Assembly (NCBI GenBank): GCA_009192285.1
Contig: CM018603.1
Span: 919,307 to 983,306 of the forward strand
Length of the DNA: 64,000 bases
Origin: Morchella semilibera
Lineage: Eukaryota > Ascomycota > Pezizomycetes > Pezizales > Morchellaceae
Direction: 5' to 3'
Shown here: in pieces, positions 42,370-56,304 of the stretch
Layout of the letters: each line of letters opens with the position of its first letter
How positions within the stretch are numbered: position 1 is the first letter of the stretch
The notes under the pieces: model-generated
The model's database searches: none
Told to the model about the DNA's origin: nothing
What the model saw: only the letters and a program-made list of their open reading frames with translations
Position numbers and translations under genes: made by a program

Positions 42370-42402
42370 CACCACCACCACCACCACCACCACCACCACC
42401 AC
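42370..42402. repeat. CCA trinucleotide microsatellite
   Basis: About 11 tandem CCA units lie 500 bp upstream of GAL7, in apparently noncoding sequence. Confidence 0.85.
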
Positions 42403-42894
42403 GACCACCTTTTCCGCTAATTCACTATGGCATTAGCACTCATGACTATCTCCCTCCTCTCTATCACCGCTCATTGACGAGGGACAAATTACCAGCCTCG
42501 GGTCTCCAACACATATAAGCCACCATCACCAGCACTAGTACCTAGCACAGGGGCAAACAAACGCAAGCGCAAAAGCAGTGCTTCTTCTTCTTGTCGAGCT
42601 AACTGTTGACGGGATCGGAGACACCTCCGGCACCTCAGCCGATCCTTGCGTCTACACGTGGGAAATTACCCGGGAATCAACCACCCGCGCCCCTCCTCAT
42701 CTTCGATCCACCCCCCCCCCCCACCGGGCCCCCCCCCCCACCGGGCCCCCCCACTATACTCCGACATTAAATGGCGCGGTAACTCAACCCCACCTTTTCA
42801 TCGGCTGAAACCTCACGATATTGTCTTTATTATAAGAGAGAGATATCGGAATCCAGGTATCTTGACTCTCCTCTCGCCACCACACCCATACATC

Positions 42895-44215
42895 ATGTCC
42901 GAAGAAAAGATTCTCGACGACATCTCGCACCGCCGTTTCAATCCTCTGCGCGGGTCCTGGCTCCTCGTCTCTCCGCACCGTACAAAGCGGCCATGGCAGT
43001 ATGTTTTGCGCTGAATACATGTGGGAATATTCGCTAATGCAGATCGATGGGCGCACTAGAGGACAGCAGGAAACGCCGTCGAAGGTTACCCTCCCAGAGT
43101 TCGACCCGACATGTTACCTCTGTCCCGGTAATAAACGCGCTGCAGGCGACGTCAACCCGAAATATGAAGAGACTTTTGTATTTGTCAATGATTACAGCGC
43201 CGTGAAGGAGGAGCAGCCAGACTATGAGGAGCCGCTTGCTGAATCTGCAGATGGTAGTGTTCCCCTCTCCGCTCTTCACCAGCTGCATCATCGCATCTAA
43301 CCCAACCTGCGGCAACAACAGACAAGTCGCCCCTCCTCCTGCGCGCGGCGGCCACAAAGGGGAAATGCTACGTGATAACCTTCAACCCGACGCACAACCT
43401 CACGCTGGCCGATCTCGCACCCGAGGAAATCATCCCAATCATCAACACCTGGACGTCACTCTACGTTTCGCACCTCCCAGCCTCGCACCCGCACTATGCG
43501 CCCAGCCGGCAGATCGCGGCGCCAAAGGACCAGTACACATACATGCAGATCTTCGAGAACAAGGGCGCGGCCATGGGCTGCTCAAACCCGCACCCGCACG
43601 GGCAAGCCTGGACCACCATGGGCACCCCCGAGGAGCCCTCGCTCGAGCTCCAGAACATGCTCGCCTACAAGGCCAAGCACGGCTCCGGCCTCCTGAAGGA
43701 CTATGTCGACCTCGAGATCAGGAAGCAGGAGCGTGTCGTGTTTGGGAACGCACACTTTGTGGCGCTGTGCCCGTGGTGGGCCGTGTGGCCTTTCGAGACC
43801 ATGGTGGTGTCGACGCGGGAGGTGCCGTCGCTGGCAGACCTGACGGATGAGGAGAAGGCAGGGCTGGCAGAGGTCGTTGCGCAGGTGACGAAGCGCTACG
43901 ACAACTTGTTTGAGACGTCGTTCCCCTATAGCATGGGGATACACCAGGCGCCGTTGGTGTGCACTGAGGAAGAGAGGGCGGCGTGCCATCTCCATCTCCA
44001 CTTTTACCCGCCCCTGCTGAGGAGCGCGAGCGTGAAGAAGTTCTTGGTGGGGTATGTAATTCCCTTGCGTTCTGGTGGTGGTGGTTAGTTGCTGACTGGG
44101 ACGTATGCACAGGTACGAGTTGATGGGGGAGCCGCAGCGCGATATCACGCCCGAGCAGGCGGCGGAGAGGCTGAGGAATCTCAAGGGCGATGAGGTATAT
44201 AGGAAGTATTTATAG
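42895..44215 (+). CDS. GAL7: Galactose-1-phosphate uridylyltransferase
   Basis: Leloir-pathway enzyme exchanging UMP between UDP-glucose and galactose-1-phosphate in the cytosol. Start at 42895 ([18 protein letters not shown]); introns at 42999-43059, 43254-43321 and 44052-44112; four exons give 376 aa, the normal length. Visible motifs: RPWQGQQE spanning the first intron, the zinc-binding pair in CYLCPGN (about residue 54), and the active-site HPHGQ with its uridylylated histidine (about 189-193). [11 protein letters not shown] and a histidine-rich [13 protein letters not shown] follow. The C-terminus ends DEVYRKYL. The third exon has strongly GC-biased third positions. It lies between a FucP-type transporter fusion and a galactanase gene, both plausibly concerned with galactose-containing sugars. 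Confidence 0.95.
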
Positions 44216-47200
44216 ATGCGTATATCAACTGCCGGCTGGTCTGGGGGGGAATAGATAGAGAGCAAATAGAATATCGGCTGTTACAATATACACATATATT
44301 GAGTGAACGGGTGGTAAAACCGAGCAGATCATAAACTATCACTCGCTTGATAACGACCCAGTGTGAAATACTTGAAAACCTGAACGGTCTGTCTGGCCCG
44401 TATGATGGAGGGGTTTCACCGACCTTTTATATCAGTATATGCCAGCTTGGCGCCTCGACAACAGAATAATCATTTCCTAGTCCGTGGCACGACCACGATA
44501 ACCTGTCGACACCTTGGCGCGCATGCGGTGTGAAAAAAGACCACCCCCAACAAAGCGCCACATCCAGGGTATACATACATACATACATGCTATCTCCCAG
44601 TATATATAGTACATATTACCTTCCCACCTCACAATTGCAAAGCCCGACACCCACTGGTAAATACTAGACACAGACAGCACTTTTCTTGCGAGTAAGATCC
44701 CCGGCCGGGCGCCGTTACGCACGGGTTAGCAGGTGTAAAAAAGGTAAAAACTGAACCTCCTGGGGGTCGGACACATGCGGCATATGCGGCGGCTTAGATA
44801 TGGGGTACTCGGGCTCTGTAGCGGGCGCATGTAACACTCCGCACGATTGTCCTGCCCGGGGGCCAGTGATTGTGAGCTGTGGCCCCGGGGTTTCCCTAGG
44901 TGAACTGGGGGCCGATAGCTTGATTGGCTCTGTGGGGACTGGTTACTATTGCCATCGGGTGAGAGTTCATGATTGACACGAGAGTACGTCTCCCGGTTGT
45001 GCGTTATGGGTTTGGGTTTTACTTGCGGGTGGGTTCTTGGTCTTTATTTATTGAATGAACGTATAGAATGGGTTTTTAACTATACTTAATTACCCACCGC
45101 GAGTGAATAGTATCGTACCAACTACGTACTCTGCAAGTACTCATCAAGCACCTTCCAGCCACTCGTAGGAGCTACCCAAACCTTTTCTTCGTCTCTAAAC
45201 TACTTTAAAGGATAGAGACAGCCACAATTATCCCAAACCTGACGCACCACCACCCCCCTCCCCTATTCGTTCTCCAATCCCCGCCCTCCCTCGGCTTCAG
45301 AGCGAGAAGCGGTGAGAGTAGTGCAGTTCTCAAAACTCGGGAAGCAGTCGCATGATCCCCAGTGACAGCAGCATGTCTAGATCTTCTGATCTCTTCGTCG
45401 GCAGTCAATTCCCCCGGCCCTGTTTTAATTCCAGATCGACCGTTGGGGCCGTTAGCGAAGGTTCCATCGGTGAAAGTACCCCTCACCCCGTTGACAAACT
45501 AGTTAGAGGTCTGTTAGGTGTTTAGTTCTTTGGGGGGGAAGACGTGGGTATGGGTCCAATGCCACATGGGCTAGACATTGGGCTCTTTCATCACTGGCGA
45601 GCTAGATCTGAGAGTTACCCGATCCTGAAAGACATCGGAAGTGCCGCCAGTGGGACAGGAGAGCAAGAGGGAAAGGGCTTGGTCTAATTATAAAGGTACT
45701 TGAAGTTATCCTTCACTAATGGCATTGGTGGTGTTCTTCAAGGAAGTCATACAAATCTATTTCCGGGCCGCGGCGAAGGGGGGCTTTCAATTAAACGGTA
45801 CTGGATGGTGAATTGTGCCAGAGGTGTCCCCTGAATGTAGTGATGTGAAGTGTCGTGGTCCACGAGGCATTCCAATTTCTAAATGACTAGTATAGTCATA
45901 CCAGGGTGACTTAGGGGGCGTAAACGAGCTTTCATTTTTCAATTATTTAATATTTTTATTATTTATTGTGTCTACTACTATATCTACTTACCTATATCTT
46001 TGTCTAGATTCGGGGTGGGGGCGGAGATTGTCGTTTTTGGCGGTGTTTGCTTCGCTGTCTTTGGTGGAGTGTTTTGTCCGTACTGAATGTGTAGTTGTCG
46101 CTTCAGGTGCTTGTGTCCTTTTGTGGCTGTCATTGTTAATTAGGGAAACGTGTTTAAAACACTTTCCAAAGTTCATGTTATATAAAGAGGGCTTTCTTTC
46201 CCCTCTTCTTGTTTAGTTGATTAGTATGGTGCGCAGTTCGTTCTCTCTGCTCTTTTCCTCATGCTCGGAATACTTCCCTCAGACAAAAATTGGTGAACAT
46301 AGACGTAGCTTACCTTGGTGCATGTACTGGTGGTTGTGGTGTTAAAGGGAACTTGGATATAGGAAATAAAGGGGCAGGGCGAAGAGGTGTCCTTATATAG
46401 CTGATGGGTTGGAAGTAGTTGGGGTTCTTGGCCAAGACTCTGAATCTAAATGTTTAGTTCTTGGCGACAGTTTTTTCAAGTTTGTAGCCACTTGGCAAAT
46501 TAGGTCATTTATATATAATATAGGTCATTTAGTGGAGCGAGAGTCATTTATATAATTAGGGATAAGTGTCATTTAGCGGAACAAGAGTCACTTAGTGGAG
46601 TCATTTAGTAAGTGTATGTCAATTAATGAAAAACGACGAGGTTATTTACATAGCTAATTGACTTAGTCATCTAAGGTAGTCCTCTAGAGCCGGAGCTTTT
46701 GCCTCTGGGTAGCTTAAGCCGTGGACGTGGGGGCTAATATAATGGGGCGAGAATGGCCGGGGAAGGTCCTGCTGCTCCCCTCGGGCTTGCTAAGGCTTGG
46801 GTAAGCATACGATTATCACTAATTGTACTGTTGGTATGGTTGCTGGTAGCCGGAAACCTTCGATAGTAGCCAATCAAGGGTGATCGTGATATAAGGCTAA
46901 TTATAGTAATTAGATGTCCTGATTATAAGCTTAGAAGAATCAGAGACAACTGGTTGTGTAGTATCAAGATGGTAAGCTAGATCATGCAGTCAGCTCGGAG
47001 ATCTAGTAGGTGGACAGGTAATATCTAATATATTCAGAGCTGAGTGATTGCTATAGGGGTTTCCTCTTAGGGCGTACGCGGGGGGGGGGGGGGGAGTAGA
47101 GTTCGTTTCCGTAGGGTATATATGGAGTGTGGTATATATTACAAGTCGTCCCCGGCCTTCGACTGGTCAAATCACGTCAAAAGGTGACAGGTCATCTTGG

Positions 47201-50200
47201 TGGATCTCTACCTCCATCTCTGCCCCCTACCTCCTACCTGCCTCCATTTTCTGACGCCTGCTAACGTTATATACTATAGTCCTAAATTATAAACCACGCC
47301 CAAAACCACGCCTAGTCATACATCAATCACGACGCCTAGAATGGCATCTAGAACAGCACCTAGGACGGTATTGAGATACCGAGGATGGCAATTGTCCAAC
47401 CATCAATGTGATGCCAATTAATCCACCAGCGGAAGGGGCATCTAAAGTTCTGACATGCCTGCTCGTCTGGCGAAGGGTGCGCATCCAGAATCATATATCT
47501 CGTTTGGGATGCCAAAATTAGTCCTGGAACGCCCGTGCGCGTAAATGGGCCGGTTTTGACCTTTGGGCGCCCGGTTTCTATAGAGCGCCGGGGTGGGCCA
47601 GGGGGGCTAAGTTTCTTGCTGATGAAACTGTTGGCCCATACAAGGTCCAGTTATTGAAACCCGCAATAACTAACTAGAAACCTAATGATATGATAAATTA
47701 TTAACTAATCTTTCTTCATACGAAACGGAAGTCACGGTATGTTGTTATTGTCTGGTTTTTGATTAGTCTCCCTGTAGTAAAAGTATTTTCTGCAAAGAAG
47801 GTCTAGCTTTTTGAAGATAAGAAAAAAGCAAATTTTGAGAACGAAAAGTGACAACCAACCAACTTCAGTGTAGCTGTGATTATATGTTGTTAATATACAA
47901 CTTGCCTGATTCTACAACAACAGAGAGCACTTGTAGGAAGAGGAATACGTGGTAGAAGTGTGGCCGCTTCTCCTAGCGGCCCCTAGCCCTGACCCTACCA
48001 CATACAATACGGCCGTAAAAGTACTTATGCAGAGTGAGAATTCATGAACAAACTCCCCGTAGAGCCTCCAATCAACTATAGGCTACAGCTATTCTAGTGG
48101 TTCGCACCGTATATTACCCACCTAGCCACTAACGATGTCGTGCGTAGGCCTACCCATGGGTGCCGGCACACATCCGAGAAGCCCTCTACTCCCCGCTGCA
48201 TGTCATGTTTCCAAAAGATGCATGTATGTAGTGAAACCGTAGATGGGGGTTAATGGTTGCCCTAGAGAAGCTTTTGATCCCTGACAAGGCAGGCATTAAA
48301 CACACATGCACCCTGTTAACGACGTTGGGTTCCAAAGGTGGTTGGGTCTGAGGCTTTTCTCGTACGTATTCTTCTAGGGCTAGCTGAACTTACTATGGGT
48401 ATTTCTCCGGTTAATTGATTAATTAAATTTTCCGGTTAATATATACAGGCACTCGTCATGATCATCCCTACAATAGTTTGTCCGTTGGTCTACGCTGACC
48501 TGGAAGAGAAGGGCATCAATTGTCTAGAAAACTCTCACGGGATTTTCAGTTATGTTTCTACCCGAGGTACGGTTAAGGTCAGGAAAACCTACTAACTTTA
48601 ATTGTGCTAGCTGGAAGAGAACATTTTCATCCACATACAAGTACACGGCGCATATAGTAATTATCGAGTCATCCATATATATAGCGCAGTTTTGCATAGA
48701 AGTATTGTAGGTACCAAAGAGTACTTTGCAAATGCTAGTACTACCCTGTGTCATAGTTGGAGTATAGGAGCAGCGGACCATGGATTATGATCACGTAGTC
48801 TGTGCAGCGCAGCGCAGGGACTGGCTGATATATAGGTGTGTGTTGACATAATATTCTGATCCACTAACCCTGTCGCCGGATATTTATTTATTTAGGTTTA
48901 ATTGCATCTATAACCGGACTGACCCAACTGATCCAACTGTAGGTACCGTAGATTACTGATTTTCCCTCCCATGTAAGTACATGGCTGGATATGGGCGAAC
49001 ATCACTGATCATTATTCGTAGATCGATAATATCGTGATAACTCGAGGTTCGAGTACTCAAACATACCCTCAGTACTCATATATACGAAGAAAGTCTTTCC
49101 GCTTTATTGTAAGCAAGCCGGAGCTTTTGCGTGCGACTAAAATACATGTTACCCCGCAATCCAGTAAATTAATTCCCGCCGTACATAGGCCCATGCATGG
49201 TTTGTACTACTGATTTAGTGATACCAAGTACTACGAAAACTGAGATAGGAAGGTTACAGCTTGCGTTTCCGGAATGTCTGGCATCCGTTCATAGGGGGAC
49301 AATACTTGATAATGATGTAGTATTGAGTTTTTCAGTTGCTGTGGTTAGAGCGTAGGTGTAATTAACCAGCAGTATCATGTGCTCGTTCAAATTGAATATA
49401 TACTCCTATTAGCGCTGACTGTGTGATCCGGATTCATACCTGCTGAACTTGGTGTAAGAAACGGACGAAAGGGAGTGGGTCCAGTCAAATGACCGGGAAA
49501 CAATGATAAACTGGAGTGATACAGTTGTGGATTTATCCACAGTTTTCCAAGTTCTTATGCATTTCTTCGAACAGTGTGAGGCTAGTATTCGATTTGTCTA
49601 TAGTTTGCGGCTTAGGCTCGAGCTCATACGTGGATAATTATATGAGAATATATATCTAGTTGAATTATCCTACTAATTAGATAATACACCGTAAAGTTAT
49701 AAAACATAGCCAATCATAAGATATCGCTATCTTCAAAGCTAGACTGCAACTGGCCAACGTACCCACCAACAGCTGTGGAGTACTGCCCACCCTCCGATAT
49801 TGAAAGACCGGCCACAACTGCGAGACCACGAACCCACAAATCTGCAAATCCCCCAAAATGGTTCTCGCCCCACACCAGTAGCACATCTCCACCTACACTT
49901 AATATAAATCCGCACCCCAGAGATCCTTTAGGACCCCTCCTCCTCCCCCTCCCCTCCCCCCCTCATGGAACCTGACTAGAGTTTTCCTAGCCAGTTGTCA
50001 AACAAATCTTTATCTAAAGTTGCTCAACCCGGAAACACGCCCCGTGGCCTCTGCCACTCGGCCTTCATAAAAGCGAGATGGCTCGCAGTGTTTTGTTTCC
50101 ACTAGACAGTTGGAAGATATTATGAAGTGCAATGCGGGGTACTCACGACATGGGAATATGGGTAACTGGACACCGAATATTCACTTTGGCCGCCCAAATG

Positions 50201-50381
50201 GCTAGCTAAAGGAGAAAATTTGAGCGGACAGAACAGGGGAAGGATGGACTGGTCTTGTTTTGCAGCGAAGATGATGGGCTATAAAATGACGAGATTCCGC
50301 GGCCAAGTTATTTTATTTCTTCAGACTATAGGAACATTAGCCTTTTCCTTGAGCTAGGCCCACTGGAAATCGGACACCATA
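44216..50381. other. 6.2-kb gene-poor region
   Basis: No supported gene was found. Contents include an ACAT microsatellite near 44571-44588, a GTCATTTA-type tandem array at 46504-46607, a poly-G near 47080-47094 and several AT-rich tracts. The short minus-strand frame at 45205-45486 has a protein-like composition but no recognised motif. Confidence 0.55.
46504..46607. repeat. Irregular GTCATTTA repeat array
   Basis: GTCATTTA or GTCACTTA recurs six times in about 105 bp, at 46504, 46524, 46542, 46568, 46587 and 46599, with related flanks such as AGTGGAGCGAGA and AGCGGAACAAGA. It looks like a decayed minisatellite. Confidence 0.6.
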
Positions 50382-51779
<1,398 letters not shown>

Positions 51780-52138
51780 AGGAAAATTCAAGTAAAAGTT
51801 TTACGATGGCTGCAGTCCATCAATGTTAATATATCATAGTCATACGAGTAAGAATATTAAACAATACATGGTTAGGGTTCAAATTCTGTAAAACATGTAT
51901 TTGCGGGTGATGCTTTGTGAAGTCCATGAGCTCCCGACCCAACTCTGACGATTTCCAATCCATATATGCTCTATTTCTTAGTAATGGCGGGTCAGTACGG
52001 GACCCTTTAGGGCGATTGATATTCATGCCAAATAATCAATTCCTAACTCCGGTAGATTAGATACGGAATCAAATCCACGGCCCGGATCTTTAAACCTAAA
52101 CCCACAAAAGATCTTCTCATTAGGTGGGTTTAGCACTA

Positions 52139-52290
52139 CAGTCGCAACTCGATATTCCGGATTGCCAAGATTCTAAGGATTTCGTACGGGATAGCAGAAG
52201 ATCCGGGATAGCAAATTGATTTTGTAGTAAAAAAAATAAAAACCCCAACGGATCCGGAGTATTGAGACCCGGCATATCGAGTTGCGACTG
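52139..52290. mobile_element. Fot1/pogo-type MITE, 152 bp
   Basis: Terminal inverted repeats begin CAGTCGCAACTCGATAT and extend to 22 bp with one mismatch. The element is flanked on both sides by the TA target duplication (52137-52138 and 52291-52292). Its 152-bp interior has no coding capacity. The terminal sequence resembles the CAGTCG-type ends of pogo/Fot1 transposons. Confidence 0.88.
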
Positions 52291-53660
52291 TACCCGAGCA
52301 CGGATCTCTAGGCCAAGAAATACTGCCCTTGGCACCCAATGTAGTTTAGTGGCCATACCCGAATCCTTTTATAGGCGGGTATATATATACCCGCCTAGAA
52401 GGTCACTTCTTTTTGAAAATCCATAGCATCAAGGGTAGTGGGGGAAAAATTTTCAAACCAGGTCTAATGTGTTCCATAGGATTGGTAGAAAATTTAGCAC
52501 GAAAATTCGTGGCATTGATTTTGCAAATTATGTATGGGGAGTAGTTGCAGCCTTACTGATGGTCTATGCATGGGTATTCCAAAAAATACAATACCAGCCT
52601 AGAAAAAAATTGCTAAACCCCCCTATTAAGAGTGATTTATTCAGGCAGCAATTCAGACCAAAAGGCCTTTGAGCTCAACGTGCCAATAGATTCAAGAACA
52701 TCCAAAGGTTCTCTAGTCCTCAATGTTTAGCCCCCCAACTAGCTACAAAAGAGTATGGAGGATATTAAACGAATACTGCAAAACGATCCAGTGCAAAAGG
52801 TTGATTCTAGAAAGCTATTTTGACGGAGAGGAGTGGGTATATAAAACGGGAGCCTAATAATGGCAACACACATGTTGAAACATCCTTGGGATCGTTTAAA
52901 GTGTACTTGGCTCCGTTGAGCCGAGGGCCTCGTCTCGAGCGAAAGTATTAACTCATGCAATTTCAGGCCTAGATATAGAATATTAAATGTACGACTTCAC
53001 TTAAAACCTTGCTAATCGGGCTCAACAACACCTTATCAAACACTTTTGTCCCTGGAATTACGGAGCAGGCTTGTCAACTGCGAACGTACAAGTACTCTAG
53101 TATGCCCTCAGCTCATATATCCTTGGCAATCAGAAACCAAGAGGAGGAACTGCTACTAGTCGCTACTATTATTGTGGGTATGTAGCTGTATGATACGATA
53201 CAGGGACATCTTGCCGACTAGAACATCTCGATTGCGATTGCGCGCCTGCGGTTGTTATTCTCTTCGAGGTGAAGGATTACTGCAGTCACTAATAGCTCAA
53301 ACTTGTAGAGGGGGGCTAAAGAACTCTGTATGTAAAACTGAGCATTTAAGTGAGGGTTGGTAATAAACTTGCTTGATCGGCATTTCTATTTTAGTAGTTG
53401 AGAATAAAGGTACAAATTAACGCCATGAGTAAAGAATTTCTTCCTTGGTAATCCTAAGGCTACGAGCAATGAGAGCTTTAAATATATATACTCAAGCAAT
53501 ATTTCATCCGGCTGTACCACGGACCGTCTAGGAAAAAGGCTCAAGGTTTTTCATTAGATATAACTCGCTTGTATCACGTACCACTCGTTCTCACCAGATA
53601 TCACTCGTTCCATCTTTGCCGTACACGGAGTCAAATAACGCAAGTGAGAAGCTCCACCGT

Positions 53661-53776
53661 GTTCGTTCATAGAATCGTGAAAGTTGGGCATCCCGTCCGC
53701 TCTGCCATACACAAGCACGATATCGCCTAGTTAGTACTGCAGTGGGTGACCATGTGGGAATCCTGGGTAACGAACT
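53661..53776 (+). rRNA. 5S ribosomal RNA, copy 1
   Basis: This 116-bp sequence has the conserved blocks of fungal 5S rRNA: GGGCATCCCGTCCGCTC, the GTTAGTACTGCAGTGGGTGA region and ACCATGTGGGAATCCTGGG, which also carry the internal polymerase III promoter. The 5' GTTCGTT pairs perfectly with the 3' AACGAAC to close helix I. A T-rich terminator (CTTTTGACTTTTT) follows. It is isolated from other rRNA genes, as in many filamentous ascomycetes. Confidence 0.9.
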
Positions 53777-54031
53777 CCAACTTTTGACTTTTTGAATCAA
53801 GCCAGCATGCACTAGCACGACCCATTCACTCCGCTTCCCGCAAGTGGGCAGACAACGAACTAGTGTTGGTAGATACAGAAATCATCGGACAGGCGCCCCA
53901 CAGCAACGAACCCGAACCCCACGAAGCACCACCTTTGCCCCCACCACAACCACAACCACAATTGATGCCCCGGAGAGCTGGTTTTTTTTGCATAGTTGTT
54001 TAATAGTATCTACAAATGAGTTCTATGAAAT

Positions 54032-54515
54032 TTAATACCTTGTATACCAACCCCTTGCCCTTATAACAGCCTCAATTCTCCTAGGTATACTCTCAACCAA
54101 GCTCTCAAATAAATAATCAGGTATTCTAACCGAGATGTTGATTGCGAATTCTAGACGTAGGCGATTGTATGTTTTTTCTCTGTCGCGTTTACCGGTAATT
54201 AGGAGCTGGCGATCATCTCTTCTTGATGTTTTCGGGGGTCCCCCAGGGGTACCAGTCTCCTGGTACCTCTGCCAGGCTGAAAATATAGTAGAACGAGGTA
54301 AAGTCACTTTGGGGGCAACGACGAACCTGGGGCAGCGGCGGGGGCACAGGTTTTAGGATCAGATACCAGCCTGAGCGCCTGTGCTTTGTCCGCTGTTCGT
54401 CGTTCAACCAGTTTCGTCGTTGTCCCCAAAGTGACTTTACTTTAGTTTTCTCGGAAATCTCCCTGAAAGACCACCTTCTTCCACCCCTATAGCCCGCCAA
54501 AGAACAGAATCAGGC
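54032..54515 (-). pseudogene. Tc1/mariner-type transposase relic with internal deletion
   Basis: On the minus strand the sequence starts near 54510 with a helix-turn-helix segment (GGRRWSFREISEKTKV), is interrupted by a MITE, and resumes at PRSTIFSAWQRYQETGTP. After about 60 residues it jumps to a segment resembling a transposase C-terminus (LVESIPRRIEAVIRARGWYTRY region) and stops at 54032. The catalytic DDE core between these parts is missing, so the copy cannot encode an active enzyme. This suggests an internally deleted element that may once have been mobilised in trans. Confidence 0.65.
54301..54437. mobile_element. Nested Tc1/mariner-type MITE, 137 bp
   Basis: Terminal inverted repeats of about 30 bp (AAGTCACTTTGGGG start, two mismatches) lie at 54301-54330 and 54408-54437, flanked by TA duplications at 54299-54300 and 54438-54439. 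Removing the element plus one TA restores an in-frame transposase reading EKTKV directly to PRSTIFSAW, which marks the insertion point. Confidence 0.88.
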
Positions 54516-55455
54516 CATTGTTTTCTCGTTGCTTGGGACCGGTAGGGATCGTTGTCCAGGTTGAAATCACAGGTGGGGAAGTGGGGTTTTGAGGCTGTTG
54601 CGTTGCAGCTGTCTGATGAATTATGGCCACAAATCGCTGGGGTTGTGTTCACATTGCATAATCCCGGACGCGTACGCGGAAGGGTTAGATTACGGAACGG
54701 GGGAATTTAGAAATCTTATCTTATATACATACTTTACACGAGAGAGTTGCTAGCCATAATCGCAGACAGCGAGGCTGACTAGACCGAGTGCTCTTCTGTG
54801 TTCGAGTGATTGACCGTGATGTACAACAACATCTTGTGCAGCAGTAAGGCTAATGCTAAGTCTCGAGATAATGAGCGCGTCGGGGGGGAAAGCTGGCAGA
54901 AGTCGTTGAGCCTGGGCCCGAGCCGGCGGACAGCCGTGATCCACAACCTAATCGAATCACTCGTGGATCGGGCGCTTGGAGGCGCCTCTCCCTTTACCTT
55001 TTGGCGTCCGATCCCTGGGAGGCTCTTTGGGGATTGGTGCGGGGTTGGGATTGGGGCGGCGATCGATGGTTTCGGGGTGACGGGTAAGTATTATTGTATT
55101 GCTTTGGGCGCTAAGGTTTTGGAGTGTGGGTCATTAAGTAGTAGCGGTTTCAATACTGTTACTGTTACTGTTGTGTGAGGGTCGTGTGTCAATTGGGTTG
55201 GCTTGGCTTTCACATCACCATCTTCATGTATGCAGTAGACTCGCACCCTGTGCCCGCTTGGTCTTTTGAGTAGTGGGTGCTGGGTGCTGTGCTGGGAGTG
55301 ATACTGGATTGGGGGGGTTGGTAATGAGTAGGTATTTACGTGTGGTATTAAAAGCGGGACGCTAGGATTATATAAAACTACATGTACTCAGCAATGATAT
55401 TTATTAACTATTTTTTTTTTCTTAAAAAAAAAAACAAAAACAGGGGGAGGAGACA

Positions 55456-56304
55456 CTACTCCTCCTCCTCCTCCTCCTCCCCCACCACCACCACGTCCTC
55501 CTCCTCCTCCCCAGCCTCCCCCTCCCCCTCCCCCTCGTCCTCATCCCACCTGACCACATCCGGCACCACCCCCCCCCTCTCCTCATACCCCCTCCACGCC
55601 CTCTCTGCCTCAGCCCTCCACCTCGCCCTCTCCTCCGCACTCGCCCCGGCCCCCTGCGCACACCACGAAGCAACACACCCCCTCCACAGCCACATCTCCC
55701 TCATCTCAGCCCACGGCGGCGCCACCATCCACTCCTCCACCCTCTCCCAGACGCGCCTGCGCCCCTCGCCGCCAACACCCTCGCCGGCGAGCACCAGCGT
55801 CTCCAGCAGCCCGGGCACGAACTCGAGCACGCTGGGCCGGATCGCGCGGCCCCGCTCCCCGCCGAGGGAGGGGTGCGCGGCGTGCGTGCCCCGGTGGTAC
55901 GGGAACAGGTGCACGAGACGGCTCATGAGCTCGATTGCGGCCTCGGGACGCCCGGTCTGCAGGAGCAGGTGCACGCCGAGGTGCCAGAAGGAGCGGATGT
56001 CGGTGGTGGGGGTGCGGAGAAGGAGGGCGTAGGCGCGGAGGGCGCGTGGGTGGTCGCGGGTCGAGAGCGAGTGGTGGAGGAGCGTGGTGAGGGTTGATAG
56101 GTGGCGTTGGCGCAGGGTTGTGGGGGGGAGGGGTACCGTCGGGAGCGCGTGCGTCGTTAGGTGTGTCAGGATGTGGGTGGGGGGGCGGGGGCCAGAGTGG
56201 ATGGGGTGGTTGGGGGAGCGGGAGCGTTTTCGGCGGAGGGTGGGGTAGACGGGGGGCGTGTGGAAGGAGGTTTGGGGGCGGTGGGGGTGCGTGCTGTTTG
56301 ACAT
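55456..56304 (-). CDS. RRN11: RNA polymerase I core-factor subunit Rrn11-like protein
   Basis: Probable subunit of the core factor that recruits RNA polymerase I to rDNA promoters. A single exon of 282 aa starts at 56304 (MSNSTHPHRPQTSF); an upstream in-frame Met at 56346 is less likely. The N-terminus is basic (RRKRSRSPNH). A TPR-like helical core follows (LSTLTTLLHHSLSTRDHPRALRAYALLLRTPTTDIR, in part), then LLLQTGRPEAAIELMSRLVHLFPYH, the arrangement I recall in fungal Rrn11. The C-terminal 40 residues are extremely acidic (runs of Glu and Asp) from a CTC-repeat tract. Third positions are very GC-rich. Assignment rests on the core helices, so confidence is moderate. It is divergent from ARG2, about 0.7 kb away. 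Confidence 0.75.
   Translation of the reverse strand: MSNSTHPHRPQTSFHTPPVYPTLRRKRSRSPNHPIHSGPRPPTHILTHLTTHALPTVPLPPTTLRQRHLSTLTTLLHHSLSTRDHPRALRAYALLLRTPTTDIRSFWHLGVHLLLQTGRPEAAIELMSRLVHLFPYHRGTHAAHPSLGGERGRAIRPSVLEFVPGLLETLVLAGEGVGGEGRRRVWERVEEWMVAPPWAEMREMWLWRGCVASWCAQGAGASAEERARWRAEAERAWRGYEERGGVVPDVVRWDEDEGEGEGEAGEEEEDVVVVGEEEEEEE

Larger units (their letters stand above)
36471..42894. other. 6.4-kb gene-poor region with simple repeats and a hairpin
   Basis: No gene could be supported. Contents include poly-G runs near 36626 and 37008, a poly-A run of roughly 30 nt near 37352-37381, an A5-7C microsatellite near 39075-39100, poly-C near 40710, an inverted-repeat hairpin at 39356-39487, a CCA microsatellite at 42370-42402, and C-rich tracts near 42712-42750. 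One ATCWGATAA match lies at 41903-41911. A minus-strand frame at 41200-41595 looks slightly protein-like but is unrecognised. Confidence 0.6.

Noticed and set aside
45205-45486. Minus-strand frame of 93 codons rich in Gly, Thr and Arg
   Set aside because: Looks partly protein-like (GELTADEEIRRSRHAAVTGD) but has no recognisable family and no clear exon partners.
54810-55178. Plus-strand frame of 122 codons
   Set aside because: Low-complexity end, no motif, and overlap with a dispersed repeat.
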